A stretch of DNA of 64,000 bases from Candidatus Endomicrobiellum trichonymphae (lineage in GTDB: Bacteria; Elusimicrobiota; Endomicrobiia; Endomicrobiales; Endomicrobiaceae), in assembly GCF_002355835.1 (NCBI RefSeq), contig NZ_AP017459.1, positions 1 through 64,000 on the forward strand, in the 5' to 3' direction. The notes beneath the pieces are model-generated. The model had not been told where the DNA came from. It worked only from the letters and a program-made list of their open reading frames with translations, and made no database searches. The translations under genes and the position numbers were made by a program. Shown piece by piece: positions 46,615 to 56,956 of the stretch. Positions within the stretch are counted from its first letter, which is position 1. The number at the start of each line of letters is the position of its first letter.

Positions 46615-46845
46615 TTACTCTACAACTTCAACGGTTGCTCTCTTATCGAGTTTAGCAGAAGCTGAATTTATAATAACTCTTATTGCTTTTATAATTCTGC
46701 CTTCTTTGCCAATAATTTTACCTCTGTCCCCCTCGGCAACTTTTAATTCTAAAACAGTTGCTTTCTCGCCAGTAACTTCTCTTACTTCTACTTGATCCGG
46801 ATTATCAACTAAAGCTTTCGCAATAAAAAGCACTAGGTCTTTCAT
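46615..46845 (-). CDS. khpA: KhpA, KH-domain RNA-binding protein
   Basis: The 76-aa single KH domain has the loop GDRGKIIGKEGRIIKAIRVI (GxxG-type contact) near residue 40 and starts MKDLVLFIAKALVDNPDQVE. It is the usual neighbour of rpsP and rimM in many bacteria. It is a small RNA-binding protein that, in Gram-positives, works with KhpB. The length is typical. Confidence 0.95.
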   Translation of the reverse strand: MKDLVLFIAKALVDNPDQVEVREVTGEKATVLELKVAEGDRGKIIGKEGRIIKAIRVIINSASAKLDKRATVEVVE

Positions 46846-46880
46846 AAGTCCCCCCGTAATTTGTGTAACTTAAAACTAAA

Positions 46881-47135
46881 CTATTGTTTAATTTCAACTG
46901 TTCGGTTCTTTTTTATCAATGCAGCTACAGTTTCCGAAGCTTTTGCTCCGACACCTAACCAATAATTTATTCTTTCTATATTAACTTTAAATTTATTATC
47001 TTCTGCGATAGGGTCATACTGACCAAGAATTTCAATAGGCTCTCCGTCTCTTTTTGCTCTTTGATCAATCGCTACAACTCTGTAATAAGGCCTTTTGGGT
47101 TTGCCCCTTCTTTGCAAACGTAGTCGGACTGCCAT
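46881..47135 (-). CDS. rpsP: Ribosomal protein S16
   Basis: 84 aa, starting MAVRLRLQRRGKPKRPYYRV with VVAIDQRAKRDGEPIEILGQ and ERINYWLGVGAKASETVAAL, the S16 signature. GGAGGTAGCAA precedes the ATG. It is an early assembly protein of the 30S subunit and the first gene of the rpsP-khpA-rimM-trmD-rplS operon, whose promoter must lie in the ~180 bp before it. Confidence 0.98.
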   Translation of the reverse strand: MAVRLRLQRRGKPKRPYYRVVAIDQRAKRDGEPIEILGQYDPIAEDNKFKVNIERINYWLGVGAKASETVAALIKKNRTVEIKQ

Positions 47136-47315
47136 TTGCTACCTCCATAGCGCTTAACATCGTAATCCACTCGAAAACTGGAATATCTAAAAAATTATAT
47201 ATAAATGTATTCAGTTTTGTCAAATATGCTTTTAAGACTTTACCTCAAAATTAATGTATAAAATAATTTAGAGTATATTCAAATTGTTGTTAGCGCATCC
47301 CAGAAAAAATTAGAG

Positions 47316-47407
47316 CGGAGGGGGAGAGATTCGAACTCTCGGTACGGATTTTCATCCGTACACCGGTTTAGCAAACCAGCGCACTAGACCTGCTATGCGA
47401 CCCCTCC
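47316..47407 (-). tRNA. tRNA-Ser (anticodon GCU)
   Basis: A 92-nt cloverleaf on the minus strand. Acceptor GGAGGGG pairs with CCCCTCC, the anticodon stem CTGGT/ACCGG carries loop TTGCTAA (GCU), the variable arm is GTACGGAT-GAAA-ATCCGTAC and the T arm is GAGAG-TTCGAAT-CTCTC. CCA is not encoded. Confidence 0.96.
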
Positions 47408-47568
47408 ACACCATCCACACTTTAAGAAAAAGTGTACTAAATAAACATTATTCTTTGCAACGTTTTATGTCGTTAGCGTTGCTTTTTCATATATTAGTTT
47501 ATATAATCCTAACTCAATGGCGTAAGGACATATTTGCTGAAAATACTCCAATTTATATTGAGGTAAAA

Positions 47569-48459
47569 GTGAAGTTAATTGACGGTAAAAAAATTTCAAG
47601 CGATAAAAGAGCCGAAATTAAAGAAGAAGTTGCTAAAATTAAGCAACAAACTGAGAAAATTCCGGGTTTGGCGACAGTTCTGGTAGGCGGAGATCCTGCA
47701 AGCAGGGTGTATATCAAATCAAAAATTAAAGCATGCGAGGATGCAGGGATAAAATCTTTTCATCATAACCTTGATGCAAACTCATCAAAGGAAGAGATTA
47801 TCGCTTTAATAAAGAAATTAAATGAAAATTCTGAGATTGACGGGATTCTACTTCAGTTGCCTCTTCCGCAAAATAAAGATGCCCAAGAGTGCCTTAATGC
47901 AGTAAGTCCTTTGAAGGATGTCGACGGACTTCATCCTTTTAATGCAGGGCTTCTCAATTTGTCAAAAAGCTGGAATGAGATAATTGAAAAAAATATTCTA
48001 GTTTCCTGTACACCTCTTGGTGTTTTGCATATTTTACATAAATCAGGCATTATAATTGAAGGTAAAACGGCTGTTGTCATAGGAAGGTCAAATCTTGTAG
48101 GAAAACCTCTTTCTATGCTTTTGCTGGCAAACAATGCAACGGTTGTAATGGCGCATTCAAAAACAAGGAATCTGAAAGAAATATGCAAGTCTGCAGATAT
48201 TGTTGTTGCGGCTGTAGGCAAATCTAAATTTGTAAACAAGGATTTTATAAAAACAGGAGCTGTGGTTATTGATGTTGGTATAAACAGAACGGCTGAAGGA
48301 TTATGCGGTGACGTTGATTTTGATGCGGTTAAAGATATGGATATAAAAATAACTCCCGTTCCAGGCGGCGTGGGTCCGATGACTATAACAATGCTTTTAG
48401 AAAATACGCTGAAAGCGTTTAATAATAGAAAAAGATATTTGTCTAACAGGATGCCATAA
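47569..48459 (+). CDS. folD: FolD: methylene-THF dehydrogenase / cyclohydrolase
   Basis: 296 aa from GTG 47569 (KLIDGKKISSDKRAEIKEEV), with GAGG 6 bp upstream. A longer open frame reaching 47395 would run through the tRNA and is rejected. Landmarks are LATVLVGGDPASRVYIKSKI with the catalytic Lys near residue 52, ILLQLPLPQ, SPLKDVDGLHPFNAGLL, VIGRSNLVGKPLSMLLLANN (NADP site) and TPVPGGVGPMTITMLLENT. It makes 10-formyl-THF, the donor used by Fmt (24460) for initiator tRNA, so the two link one-carbon metabolism to translation. Confidence 0.96.
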   Translation: MKLIDGKKISSDKRAEIKEEVAKIKQQTEKIPGLATVLVGGDPASRVYIKSKIKACEDAGIKSFHHNLDANSSKEEIIALIKKLNENSEIDGILLQLPLPQNKDAQECLNAVSPLKDVDGLHPFNAGLLNLSKSWNEIIEKNILVSCTPLGVLHILHKSGIIIEGKTAVVIGRSNLVGKPLSMLLLANNATVVMAHSKTRNLKEICKSADIVVAAVGKSKFVNKDFIKTGAVVIDVGINRTAEGLCGDVDFDAVKDMDIKITPVPGGVGPMTITMLLENTLKAFNNRKRYLSNRMP

Positions 48460-48613
48460 GAGATTCTGTAACAAAAAACTATTTATAATAAAGGCAAAAT
48501 AATTGCAGAAAACAGAAAAAAAACGTATCCTGTTTTTTTGTAAACGCCTGTCTCATCTCAAAAATAATAAATTAACAACTAACAACTGAAAACTGCAACA
48601 TTATGGAGATAAA

Positions 48614-49188
48614 ATGGACTTTGATTTTATAATAACTTTTTTCTTCCCATTTTAACGGGTCTTATGTATTTTTTTTATGGCGTTTAAAGTAAGTCGCATA
48701 AAAATATTCCGCTCTATGATGTTTGGAGAAATAGGTTTTAAAAAAATTGAGTCCGCTTTTATAATGTTTGGAATTTATTTTATTACGCGCCTGCTTCAGA
48801 ACATTTTAGGACCGCATCCGCTGCCGTTAATAATAAATTGTATAAGACAGTTTTTTTAATGGCAATTATCGCCCCGTCAATTCTCATTGCGATTTTCCAC
48901 TGAATGCCCATATCCCAGGTGTGGTGGTACTCCGCGTTCGACGAACTTTGCTGCTTATATAATCCTGATGGGGATAATTTTTATTTTACTTAACAACGTT
49001 GTCCTAAGTGGTTTAAAAAAGTTTTGTCGTCATGGGGAAATATCAATATTTATGAGCCTGTGCGGTTTCAGTCCATTTCCACAATACAGTTTTTACTGAT
49101 ACACTTAGTTTATCAGGCAAAATGGAAATATCTTGAAATAATAGGCATTAAACTTCCGCCGCGCGAAGTACCCAGCGATTTAAAATAA
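48614..49188 (+). pseudogene. Decayed integral membrane protein
   Basis: It starts MDFDFIITFFFPILTGLMYF and then breaks repeatedly. Hydrophobic pieces continue in several frames: FIMFGIYFITRLLQNILGPH, then VFLMAIIAPSILIAIFH, then YEPVRFQSISTIQFLLIHLV. The last piece ends AKWKYLEIIGIKLPPREVPS and DLK before a TAA at 49186. The pieces line up as a ~190-aa protein with about four membrane segments. The family is not recognised. Several frameshifts and stops make it a clear relic. Confidence 0.6.
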
Positions 49189-49320
49189 AAAAATTTATAA
49201 TACGGGCGTAGTCTAAAATCTTTCTGTGCTTTATGCAGAAATAAAAATAAGAACTGCATTTATTGATTTTTATTTTAGCATAAGCGGGATCCAGAGAATA
49301 ATGAAACCTTTATCAAAATA

Positions 49321-50592
49321 TTAGGGTTTTATTATGTCAAAGCCAGTGTATTCGCGTAATGAATTGGGAATCACTACGGATCCGTCTTCCTGCTGATAAT
49401 TTTCAAGTATTGCGGCAAAAGTTCTTCCAACAGCGACTCCTGAGCCGTTTAACGTATGTAAAAGTTCTCTTTTTTTATTTTGGGAATATTTTACTTTTAT
49501 ATTCATTCTTCTTGCCTGAAAATCTTTTAAATTTGAACACGATGAAATTTCTCTGTATATTCCGTATCCTGCAAACCATACTTCCAAATCATAAGTTTTT
49601 GATGAAGAGAAACCAATATCTCCAGTGGATAAAAGCACAACCCTGTAAGGAAGCCCGAGCAGTTCCAATACGTTTCCAGCATCAAGAACGAGAGATTCTA
49701 ATTCTTCGCTTGAAGTCTCAGGCTTGGCAAATTTTACAAGTTCCACTTTATCAAACTGATGGTTTCTAATAAGACCTTTTGTATCTTTTCCATAAGAACC
49801 GGATTCTCTCCTGAAGCATGCTGAATAAGAAACATATTTTTGCGGCAGAGCAGATTCTTCTAAAACGTCATCTCTGTAAATATTTGTTACGGGAACTTCT
49901 GCTGTTGGTATCAGATATAAATCGTCAATGGCGCACTTAAATGAATCTTCTTCAAGATTTGGGAGCTGTCCTGTGCCTGTCATTGAAGTCCGATTTACAA
50001 GGTAAGGCGTTGTTATTTCTTTGTATCCTTTTTCTTTGTGTTTGTCGAGGAAAAAAGATATGATTGCTCTTTCCAGAGCGGAGCCTTCATTTTTTAGAAC
50101 CGCAAAATGCGGACCTGAAATTTTTGAAGCAGCTGCAAAGTCAATAATGCCTAATTTTTCTCCAATTTCCCAATGATATTTGGGTTTGAAAGAAAACTTT
50201 TCCGGTTTTCCGACAAACCTTATAATTTTATTGTCTTTTTCGTCTTTCCCAACGGGAACACTTTTGTCCGGGATATTGGGAATGCGGAGAAGAAAATCTT
50301 CTATACGCTTTTCAATTGTCAAAAGCTGTTTTTCCTGTTCTTGAATTATATCTCTTACTTTATTTATTTCAGCAAGAAGTTCAGCCGGAGGTTCTTTGCT
50401 TTCTTTTTTTAGTCTGCCTATTTCTTCGGATTCTTTATTTCTTTTAAGGCGCAGCTGTTCTATTTTGCCGATTATGGTTTTTCTTTCGCTGTCCCAGTTT
50501 AAAAGCTGGTCGAAACTGATATCCAGATTTCTGTTTAACATTGCCTGCTTAACTTCTTTTACATTTTCTCTGATAACTTTAATGTCTAACAT
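49321..50592 (-). CDS. serS: Seryl-tRNA synthetase
   Basis: The 423-aa class II synthetase starts [20 protein letters not shown], followed by the long antiparallel coiled coil that binds the tRNA-Ser variable arm (residues ~30-100). Motif 2 is [20 protein letters not shown] near 270 and motif 3 is [19 protein letters not shown] near 385. It charges the two tRNA-Ser species seen in this window. No lesion is visible. Confidence 0.98.
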   Translation of the reverse strand: MLDIKVIRENVKEVKQAMLNRNLDISFDQLLNWDSERKTIIGKIEQLRLKRNKESEEIGRLKKESKEPPAELLAEINKVRDIIQEQEKQLLTIEKRIEDFLLRIPNIPDKSVPVGKDEKDNKIIRFVGKPEKFSFKPKYHWEIGEKLGIIDFAAASKISGPHFAVLKNEGSALERAIISFFLDKHKEKGYKEITTPYLVNRTSMTGTGQLPNLEEDSFKCAIDDLYLIPTAEVPVTNIYRDDVLEESALPQKYVSYSACFRRESGSYGKDTKGLIRNHQFDKVELVKFAKPETSSEELESLVLDAGNVLELLGLPYRVVLLSTGDIGFSSSKTYDLEVWFAGYGIYREISSCSNLKDFQARRMNIKVKYSQNKKRELLHTLNGSGVAVGRTFAAILENYQQEDGSVVIPNSLREYTGFDIIKP

Positions 50593-50981
50593 TTATTCTC
50601 CTGTGTCACGCTCGTATAGTCAGATTGGTTGATATTACTACAGCTTTATCACCCAGAGTATGATATCTCCACTCTAACTACTCTAAAAAATTGCAGCTAT
50701 CTAAATTGCTTTTATTTCAATCAATGTAGCGTCATCGTTATTTTATGAACAAATCGGCTTCGTGTTGCAGCTGTCTCTGTAAAAATATAGATTCTCTCTG
50801 CTCTTATAATTAAATTTATTTTTTAGAATATTTAGTGCTGTCATATTTTCAAACACAGTTTCAGAAGTCCAATTTCTGGCAAAGACTCAGCAAAATATTT
50901 TTGAGGAATATTTTAAAATGATACCTTACATAAAAGTTTGCTATTCAGTGCGATTTAACGGTAGTAACTTATCTGCATAAT
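50593..50981. other. Intergenic, no gene seen
   Basis: About 390 bp between serS and dnaE. No coding, RNA or strong hairpin feature was found. Confidence 0.45.
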
Positions 50982-53900
50982 TTAGTTTGTATAATGGAGT
51001 TCTACTGAATCTTTAACTCCGATTATTGTTTCAACATCGTTTATAAAATTGTCGGAACAGTCGGATAAATATTCAGTTTCAATAGAAAAATTACCGTGCA
51101 GTGAATCTTCCAGAATCAGATAAACTTTCGTTTTACCTGTATGTATCTTAAAAATTTTCTTCAGCTCTTCTTCTAAAGCTACATTAAAGCTTGCAGCTGA
51201 AAATTTTATGCGTATTTCGTCGCATTTTGACGGAGATTTCTTTTTTGCTTCGTCTATTGTCATTATATCTTCCGTTATCATTTCAAGCTGTCCTTGCATA
51301 TTCGTAAGCCAGCCTTTTATTACGACAATGTTGTTAAGAGTGAGGTACCCTCCGAATTTTTCAAAATTTTTAGGGAAAAGTAATGCATTAACGTTGCCGT
51401 GTAAATCTTCTATCTTAAATCTTGCGTACGGTTCTTTTCTAGTTGTTGAAGTAAGTTTTTTTACCGAAACTATCATACCGGCAATACGCACTGTTTTGCG
51501 ATCAGCATTTTCCTTGAGCTGAGGAAGCTTATCGAGTCTGTAATTAGAATAAGCAATAATATCTTTCTTTCTATGTGTTAAAGGATGTCCGGAAATATAA
51601 AAACCTAAAACTTCTTTTTCAAAATTCAGTGCTTCAAGCGGTTCGAGCGGTTTTACTTCTTGTAGGGAAAGTATGTCGTCTGTAATAGTTTTTACGTTGT
51701 CAAAGAGAAAGCCTTGTAATGATTCTCTGTATTGTTTTACTTTTGCGGCTTTATCTGCATATGAATCTATGCTTTGAATCAGTCTTCCTCTTATTGTAAA
51801 TTTATCTTTACCGAAAGAGTCGAAGACTCCTGCCTTTATAAGACTTTCCAAAGCTTTTTTGTTAATTGACTTTAAATCTATTCTCTGTAAAAAATCAACC
51901 CAATCTTTAAAACTTTTAAGTTGCCCGTTTTCAATTCTTGACTGTTCTATGGAGTCTGTTACTCCTTTGCCCACATTTTTAATGGCAAGCATACCGAAAC
52001 GTATATTTTTATCTTCAGTTTTAAATTTTCCGTCAGAATACTGCACATCGGGCGGAAGCACTTTAATGTCGAAACCTAACGCATCGCCCAGATAGGCTAC
52101 AAGTTTGCTTTCTTCGTTGTTTTTTGTCGCAGGGCGTCCTATTTCGCTATTACACAGAGCCGTTATATATTCTAGAGGATAGTTTGCTTTTAAGTAGGCT
52201 GTTTTGTAAGAAATTATGCCGTAAGCGGCAGAATGGGATTTATTAAAGCCGTATCCGCCGAACGCTACTATATTATTGAATATTTTTTCCGAAATTTTTT
52301 TGTTTACGCCTTTTTCTTTAGTGCCTCTTACAAATTTTTCTCTTTGCTTTTCAATAACTTCAGGTATTTTTTTACTCATAGCTTTACGTAAGCTGTCTGC
52401 TTCTCCGGGAGTAAACCCTGCGAGCGCTACGGACATTTTCATTACCTGTTCCTGATATAGAATGACGCCGTATGTATCTTTTAATATGGATTCTTGTAAC
52501 GGATGATCATAAACAATTTTTGTTCTGCCGTGTTTACGGTTTACGAAGTTGTCCAGCATCCCCGAACCCATAGGTCCCGGGCGATATAAAGCGATTAAAG
52601 CTATTATGTCATCGATATTACTGGGTTTAAGTTTTTTTATTAAATCCCTCATACCTATGCTTTCAAGCTGAAATATGCCCATAGTTTTAGCTTCGCCAAG
52701 GAGTTCATAAGTTTTTTTGTCGTCCAGAGGGATATTGTCTAAATTGAAACTTGGATTTTTTTCCCGTATAAATTTCACACAGTCGTCAATAATAGTAAGC
52801 GTTTTTAAACCTAAAAAGTCAATTTTCAAAAGTCCAAGCTGTGGCAGCACGCCACCGTCATACTGAGTTGTAACAATATCTTTTGAACCCTTTGCAAGCG
52901 GCGAATAACTTGTAATTTCTTTGTTTGCTATAACCATACCGGCGGCGTGCACTCCGGTATGTCTTTTTAAGCCTTCAAGTTTTTGCGAGGCAGCTATAAG
53001 TTTTGCAATTTTTTCGTCCGCTTTAACAAGTTTTGACAAGTCTGTAGAAGCCTGCAGAGCTTCAGCAATGCTTGCATTTTGGGGAATAAGTTTTGCAATA
53101 TTATTTGATTCTGCGGGGGTAAAGCCCATGACCCGCGCGACGTCTTTTATAACAAGTCTCGATTGCATTGAGCCGAATGTTATAATCTGAGCGCATTTTT
53201 CTTCGCCGTATTTCCGACGCACATATTGTATAATCTCATCGCGTCCGTAATCTGCAAAGTCTATATCTAAATCGGGCATTGATCGTCTGTCGGGGTTTAA
53301 AAATCTTTCAAAAAGCAAACCGTACTTTAAAGGGCAGATGTCTGTAATGCCTAAAGTGTATGCAACCATAGCTCCGGATCCCGACCCTCTTCCGGGTCCT
53401 ACGGGAATGCGGTGATCTTTTGCATATTTTATAAAGTCTGAAACTATTAAAAAATAAGAAGCAAATCCCATCTTATTGATTACGGAAAGCTCGTGTTTTA
53501 ATCTTTCCTCATGTTCCGGCTTTATCGTGTCGTATCTTGCAGCAAGTCCTCTGCGGCAGAGCGTTTCAAGATATTCTGAATCTGATTTATATTCTTTCGG
53601 TATTGGAAACTGCGGCAGAAGCAGTTTGTCTGTATTTATCTCAAGATTGGTTTTTTCTGCAATTTCCAAAGTATTTTTTATCGCTTCAGGCACAGAGGAA
53701 AACGTTTTTATCATATCTTCTGCGCTGCGGTAGTAAAAAAGATCGGAATCAAAATGAAGTCTTTTAGTCTCATTTAGCATTTTGCCTGTTCCGATACAAA
53801 GCAGAATATCGTGTACTTCAGCATCTTCTTTTTTTAAAAAATGGCAGTCGTTTGTTGCGACAAGTGGAATTGCGGCGCTTTTTGATAGTTCAATGAGACT

Positions 53901-54506
53901 TGGAATTATTTTCTTCTGGGTTTCAAGACCATTGTCCATAATTTCTATATAAAAATTATCTTTGTCGAAAATATCGCGGTATTCTATTGCGGCGTTTTGC
54001 GCTTTTTTTTTATTTCCTTTGACTAAAGCAGACGCAACTTCGCCCGCAAGGCAGCCCGAAAGAGCAATCAGTCCGCGTCTGTACTTTTTTAAAACTTCTT
54101 TGTCTACGCGCGGTTTATAATAAAAGCCTTCCGTAAAACCTGCGCTTACTATGCGCATGAGATTTTGATACCCTTCAAAATCTTTGGCAAGTAGCGTTAA
54201 ATGGTGATAGTTTACGTTATCTTCGGTAATTCTATTGATATTTTTTTTATCAAAACGCGATTTTGGAGCCACATATATTTCACAGCCTATGATAGGCTTT
54301 ATGCCGCTTTGTTTTGCAGCCAAGTAAAATTCCATAGCGCCGTACATATTGCCATGGTCGGTAATGGCAAGGGCTGGCATTTTATATTCTTTAGCTATCA
54401 AATTGAATAATTCGCCGGGCTTTCCTTTATCATCTATAAGTTTGCATGCGCCGTCAAGGAGAGAATATTCAGTATGATTGTGTAAATGTACAAATTCCGC
54501 AGCCAT
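50982..54506 (-). CDS. dnaE: DNA polymerase III alpha subunit
   Basis: At 1174 aa it has the N-terminal PHP domain (FVHLHNHTEYSLLDGACKL; ITDHGNMYGAMEFY), palm with GPGRGSGSGAMVAYTLG and catalytic Asp pair in MPDLDIDFADYGRDEI (near residue 410), IDFLGLKTL with the third Asp, fingers, a helix-hairpin-helix region (YGFNKSHSAAYGIISYKTAY), and a C-terminal OB fold (VRIAGMIVSVKKL; ARFKIEDLHGNVNALLFPKN). It is the replicative polymerase, working with the clamp (dnaN). DnaE of this type usually relies on a separate proofreading subunit; none is in this window. Confidence 0.98.
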   Translation of the reverse strand: MAAEFVHLHNHTEYSLLDGACKLIDDKGKPGELFNLIAKEYKMPALAITDHGNMYGAMEFYLAAKQSGIKPIIGCEIYVAPKSRFDKKNINRITEDNVNYHHLTLLAKDFEGYQNLMRIVSAGFTEGFYYKPRVDKEVLKKYRRGLIALSGCLAGEVASALVKGNKKKAQNAAIEYRDIFDKDNFYIEIMDNGLETQKKIIPSLIELSKSAAIPLVATNDCHFLKKEDAEVHDILLCIGTGKMLNETKRLHFDSDLFYYRSAEDMIKTFSSVPEAIKNTLEIAEKTNLEINTDKLLLPQFPIPKEYKSDSEYLETLCRRGLAARYDTIKPEHEERLKHELSVINKMGFASYFLIVSDFIKYAKDHRIPVGPGRGSGSGAMVAYTLGITDICPLKYGLLFERFLNPDRRSMPDLDIDFADYGRDEIIQYVRRKYGEEKCAQIITFGSMQSRLVIKDVARVMGFTPAESNNIAKLIPQNASIAEALQASTDLSKLVKADEKIAKLIAASQKLEGLKRHTGVHAAGMVIANKEITSYSPLAKGSKDIVTTQYDGGVLPQLGLLKIDFLGLKTLTIIDDCVKFIREKNPSFNLDNIPLDDKKTYELLGEAKTMGIFQLESIGMRDLIKKLKPSNIDDIIALIALYRPGPMGSGMLDNFVNRKHGRTKIVYDHPLQESILKDTYGVILYQEQVMKMSVALAGFTPGEADSLRKAMSKKIPEVIEKQREKFVRGTKEKGVNKKISEKIFNNIVAFGGYGFNKSHSAAYGIISYKTAYLKANYPLEYITALCNSEIGRPATKNNEESKLVAYLGDALGFDIKVLPPDVQYSDGKFKTEDKNIRFGMLAIKNVGKGVTDSIEQSRIENGQLKSFKDWVDFLQRIDLKSINKKALESLIKAGVFDSFGKDKFTIRGRLIQSIDSYADKAAKVKQYRESLQGFLFDNVKTITDDILSLQEVKPLEPLEALNFEKEVLGFYISGHPLTHRKKDIIAYSNYRLDKLPQLKENADRKTVRIAGMIVSVKKLTSTTRKEPYARFKIEDLHGNVNALLFPKNFEKFGGYLTLNNIVVIKGWLTNMQGQLEMITEDIMTIDEAKKKSPSKCDEIRIKFSAASFNVALEEELKKIFKIHTGKTKVYLILEDSLHGNFSIETEYLSDCSDNFINDVETIIGVKDSVELHYTN

Positions 54507-55114
54507 AAAAAATACCTGTTTTTTGGATTTTGATTATTTGTATTGTATCATTTTTAAAGATTTAATTTAACGAGTATGGATTGTATTCATCCGCATAGCT
54601 GAAATCCCCCCCCCTAATCGTAACCTCTCAATAATAGAGGGAAAAAGAGAGAAGAATTAATATCAATGTTAGATATATCTGTTTTATCTATTGAGTAAGG
54701 CATATATCTGTAATTTAAGATAATTCAGTTTTTGTTTGTCATGTTGAGGGGACGAAATATCCAGTCTTTTCCGGGTTTGTCAAAATTTTCGCATTTTTAG
54801 AATTACAACAACTTAACGTTCTTTGCCTGTGAATGCACTCATCCTCCAAAACTTTTTTACATTCTCTGCAAGAAAATATACCGGATTGTCTTTGCAATGC
54901 TTTGGCGATAAAGATAAATCTTATTTTGTTGTACGACAAAAATAATTTCATATAATATAAAAAAGATAGTTATACAATATTTCATTTTGACGCTGAAACA
55001 AAAATACTTTCTAAAAGCAGCGAAATGCAGGGATACATAAAAATATCGGACTGTTATAGAAAAATGTCCGCGGTATCTAATGCGTATTTAAATCAAAGAT
55101 GATGGAGAAAAATT
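54507..55114. other. Intergenic with a C9 tract; no supported gene
   Basis: A run of nine C (54606-54614) stands out in this AT-rich sequence. A minus-strand frame at 54739-54951 (GIFSCRECKKVLEDE) has no family resemblance and overlaps a repeat-like stretch near 54736. No RNA gene is seen. Confidence 0.4.
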
Positions 55115-55684
55115 ATGTTGACAACAGCTATGACAACTTTCATTGTTTTAATCGTTCTTGCGGGATTATATATTCTTTTGACTTATAATAGATTTGTGAT
55201 GCTTAAGAACAGGGTAAAAGAAGCGTGGAGTGATATTGAAGTGCAGATGAAACGCCGCTATGACTTAATACCTAACCTTGTGGAAACGGTTAAAGGTTAT
55301 GCTTCGCACGAAAAGAATACGCTTGATGCTGTTATAAAAGCAAGAAATGCCGCTATGCAAAACACCGGAAACATTGCGGATAAAGCCCAATCTGAAAATG
55401 CGTTATCCGGAACGTTAAAATCTCTTTTTGCTCTATCTGAAAGTTATCCGAAATTAAAAGCGAACGAAAATTTTTTAGAACTTCAAAGAGAACTTACGGA
55501 TACCGAAAACAAAATACAGTCGAGCCGGAGATTTTATAATTCAAACGTTCTTGCCGTCAATACGAAACTAGAGCTGTTTCCAAGTAATATTATAGGCGGC
55601 GCATTTGGTTTTACAAAACAGGATTTCTTTAAACTTGACGATACTGAACAAGACGCAAAAAAAAATGTTAAAGTTTCGTTTTAA
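55115..55684 (+). CDS. lemA: LemA family protein
   Basis: The 189-aa protein has one N-terminal membrane segment (FIVLIVLAGLYILLTYNRFV), then the conserved LemA helical region NRVKEAWSDIEVQMKRRYDL, IPNLVETVKGYASHEKNTLD, LQRELTDTENKIQSSRRFYN and FPSNIIGGAFGF. The function is unclear; LemA proteins are often paired with M48 peptidases, as here with the HtpX-like gene 118 bp downstream. The ATG is preceded by TGGAG. It appears complete. Confidence 0.93.
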   Translation: MLTTAMTTFIVLIVLAGLYILLTYNRFVMLKNRVKEAWSDIEVQMKRRYDLIPNLVETVKGYASHEKNTLDAVIKARNAAMQNTGNIADKAQSENALSGTLKSLFALSESYPKLKANENFLELQRELTDTENKIQSSRRFYNSNVLAVNTKLELFPSNIIGGAFGFTKQDFFKLDDTEQDAKKNVKVSF

Positions 55685-55802
55685 CTTTTCTGTTGCCTGC
55701 TGCTGTTTATTTTTTTTGACTGCGTGCACTTAATTGAGTTCAAAGTGATGCTTAGCTTAGTAGGTCTTAATAGTTATATATGCTGCAAATGAGAGTTTTA
55801 TT

Positions 55803-56807
55803 ATGACAAATATTACGACTTACGACTTTATCAGCTCAAACTCCAGAAAAACCGTATGGCTTATGATTTTGTTTCCGATAAGTCTTGCTGTGATAGTTTA
55901 TCTGATAATACTGTTGGCAAGTGCTGTCGTGGCTGTTGATAACAGTCAAATATACAATCGGGTTTCCGTGCTTGCGGTTGCCAACCAAACGGCTGCTCAT
56001 GTTCTCCCGGTAGTGTCGGTTATAGCGATCCTTTGGGTTCTGATAAGCTATTATGCGGGACAAAATTTTGTTCTCTCAGTTGTAGGCGCTGTTGAACTTA
56101 CAAAAAAAAATGCTCCTGAAGTAATACGCACTGTTGAAAATGTCGCTGTAGCGGCAGGTCTTCCGGTGCCGAAAATTTATGCAATAAACGATGAGGCATT
56201 AAATGCTTTTGCAACCGGAAGAGATCCGACTCATTCTTATATAGTTTTGACAAAGGGCATTATCAATAAACTTGAAAAACCAGAACTTGAGGGCGTTATA
56301 GCGCATGAAATGTCACATATAGGAAACAGAGATATACGGCTTATGCTTATAATGATTGTATGTATAAGTTTTGCTACTGTTGTTGCGGAATTATTATTGA
56401 GATTTGTGTTAACAGCAAAAATAAACAAGTCTAAAAATAATAATAGTTCTGCTGCAGTACAAATATTTTTGTTTGCTTTGGCAACAGCTTTTTATATGTA
56501 CGGATATCTGATTGCTCCACTTATAAAGTTTGCGGTATCGCGTACAAGAGAATTTCAGGCTGATGCAACTGCCGCTTTGATAACAAGAAATCCTCAAGGA
56601 CTTATAGATGCCTTAAAAAAGATTTCAGGCAACTCTAGAGTTGAAAAATTAAGCGATAAACAAACAATTTCATCAGTCTGCATTGCAAATCCGTTAACTA
56701 AAGATAAACAAAATTCTTTCTTCTCAAAAATTTCAGGACTTTTCGCAACACATCCGCCTATTGAAGACCGAATAAAAGTGTTGCAGGCTATGGATGGATA
56801 CAGATAA
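55803..56807 (+). CDS. htpX: HtpX-like M48 family membrane metalloprotease
   Basis: The 334-aa protein has about four membrane segments, two near the N-terminus (WLMILFPISLAVIVYLIILL; VLPVVSVIAILWVLISYY) and two after the active site. The zinc motif HEMSHIGNRD is near residue 165, with a downstream Glu ligand in SRTREFQADATAALIT. The C-terminal HPPIEDRIKVLQAM is typical. HtpX degrades damaged or misfolded membrane proteins. It follows lemA, a common pairing. It appears intact. Confidence 0.93.
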   Translation: MTNITTYDFISSNSRKTVWLMILFPISLAVIVYLIILLASAVVAVDNSQIYNRVSVLAVANQTAAHVLPVVSVIAILWVLISYYAGQNFVLSVVGAVELTKKNAPEVIRTVENVAVAAGLPVPKIYAINDEALNAFATGRDPTHSYIVLTKGIINKLEKPELEGVIAHEMSHIGNRDIRLMLIMIVCISFATVVAELLLRFVLTAKINKSKNNNSSAAVQIFLFALATAFYMYGYLIAPLIKFAVSRTREFQADATAALITRNPQGLIDALKKISGNSRVEKLSDKQTISSVCIANPLTKDKQNSFFSKISGLFATHPPIEDRIKVLQAMDGYR

Positions 56808-56956
56808 AACCAAAGACTGTAGAAGTCCGTCTTTCTTTTAAGATTTGAAAGAAAAAACATATCGAAAAGAAATAATATTATCAAAGCGTCAGTTTTTTTG
56901 TGTATTTTTTATCTGCATAATTTTTGCAGTTATTACTGGGTTTGTGCATTTTTGAT

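Noticed and set aside
47395-47568. N-terminal extension of FolD by 58 residues
   Set aside because: It starts inside the tRNA-Ser gene, is hydrophobic and unlike FolD; the GTG at 47569 has a Shine-Dalgarno and gives the normal length.
54739-54951. Minus-strand 70-aa frame with several Cys (SCRECKK)
   Set aside because: It has no family match and overlaps a stretch similar to another intergenic site near 11966; it looks like a repeat-derived frame.
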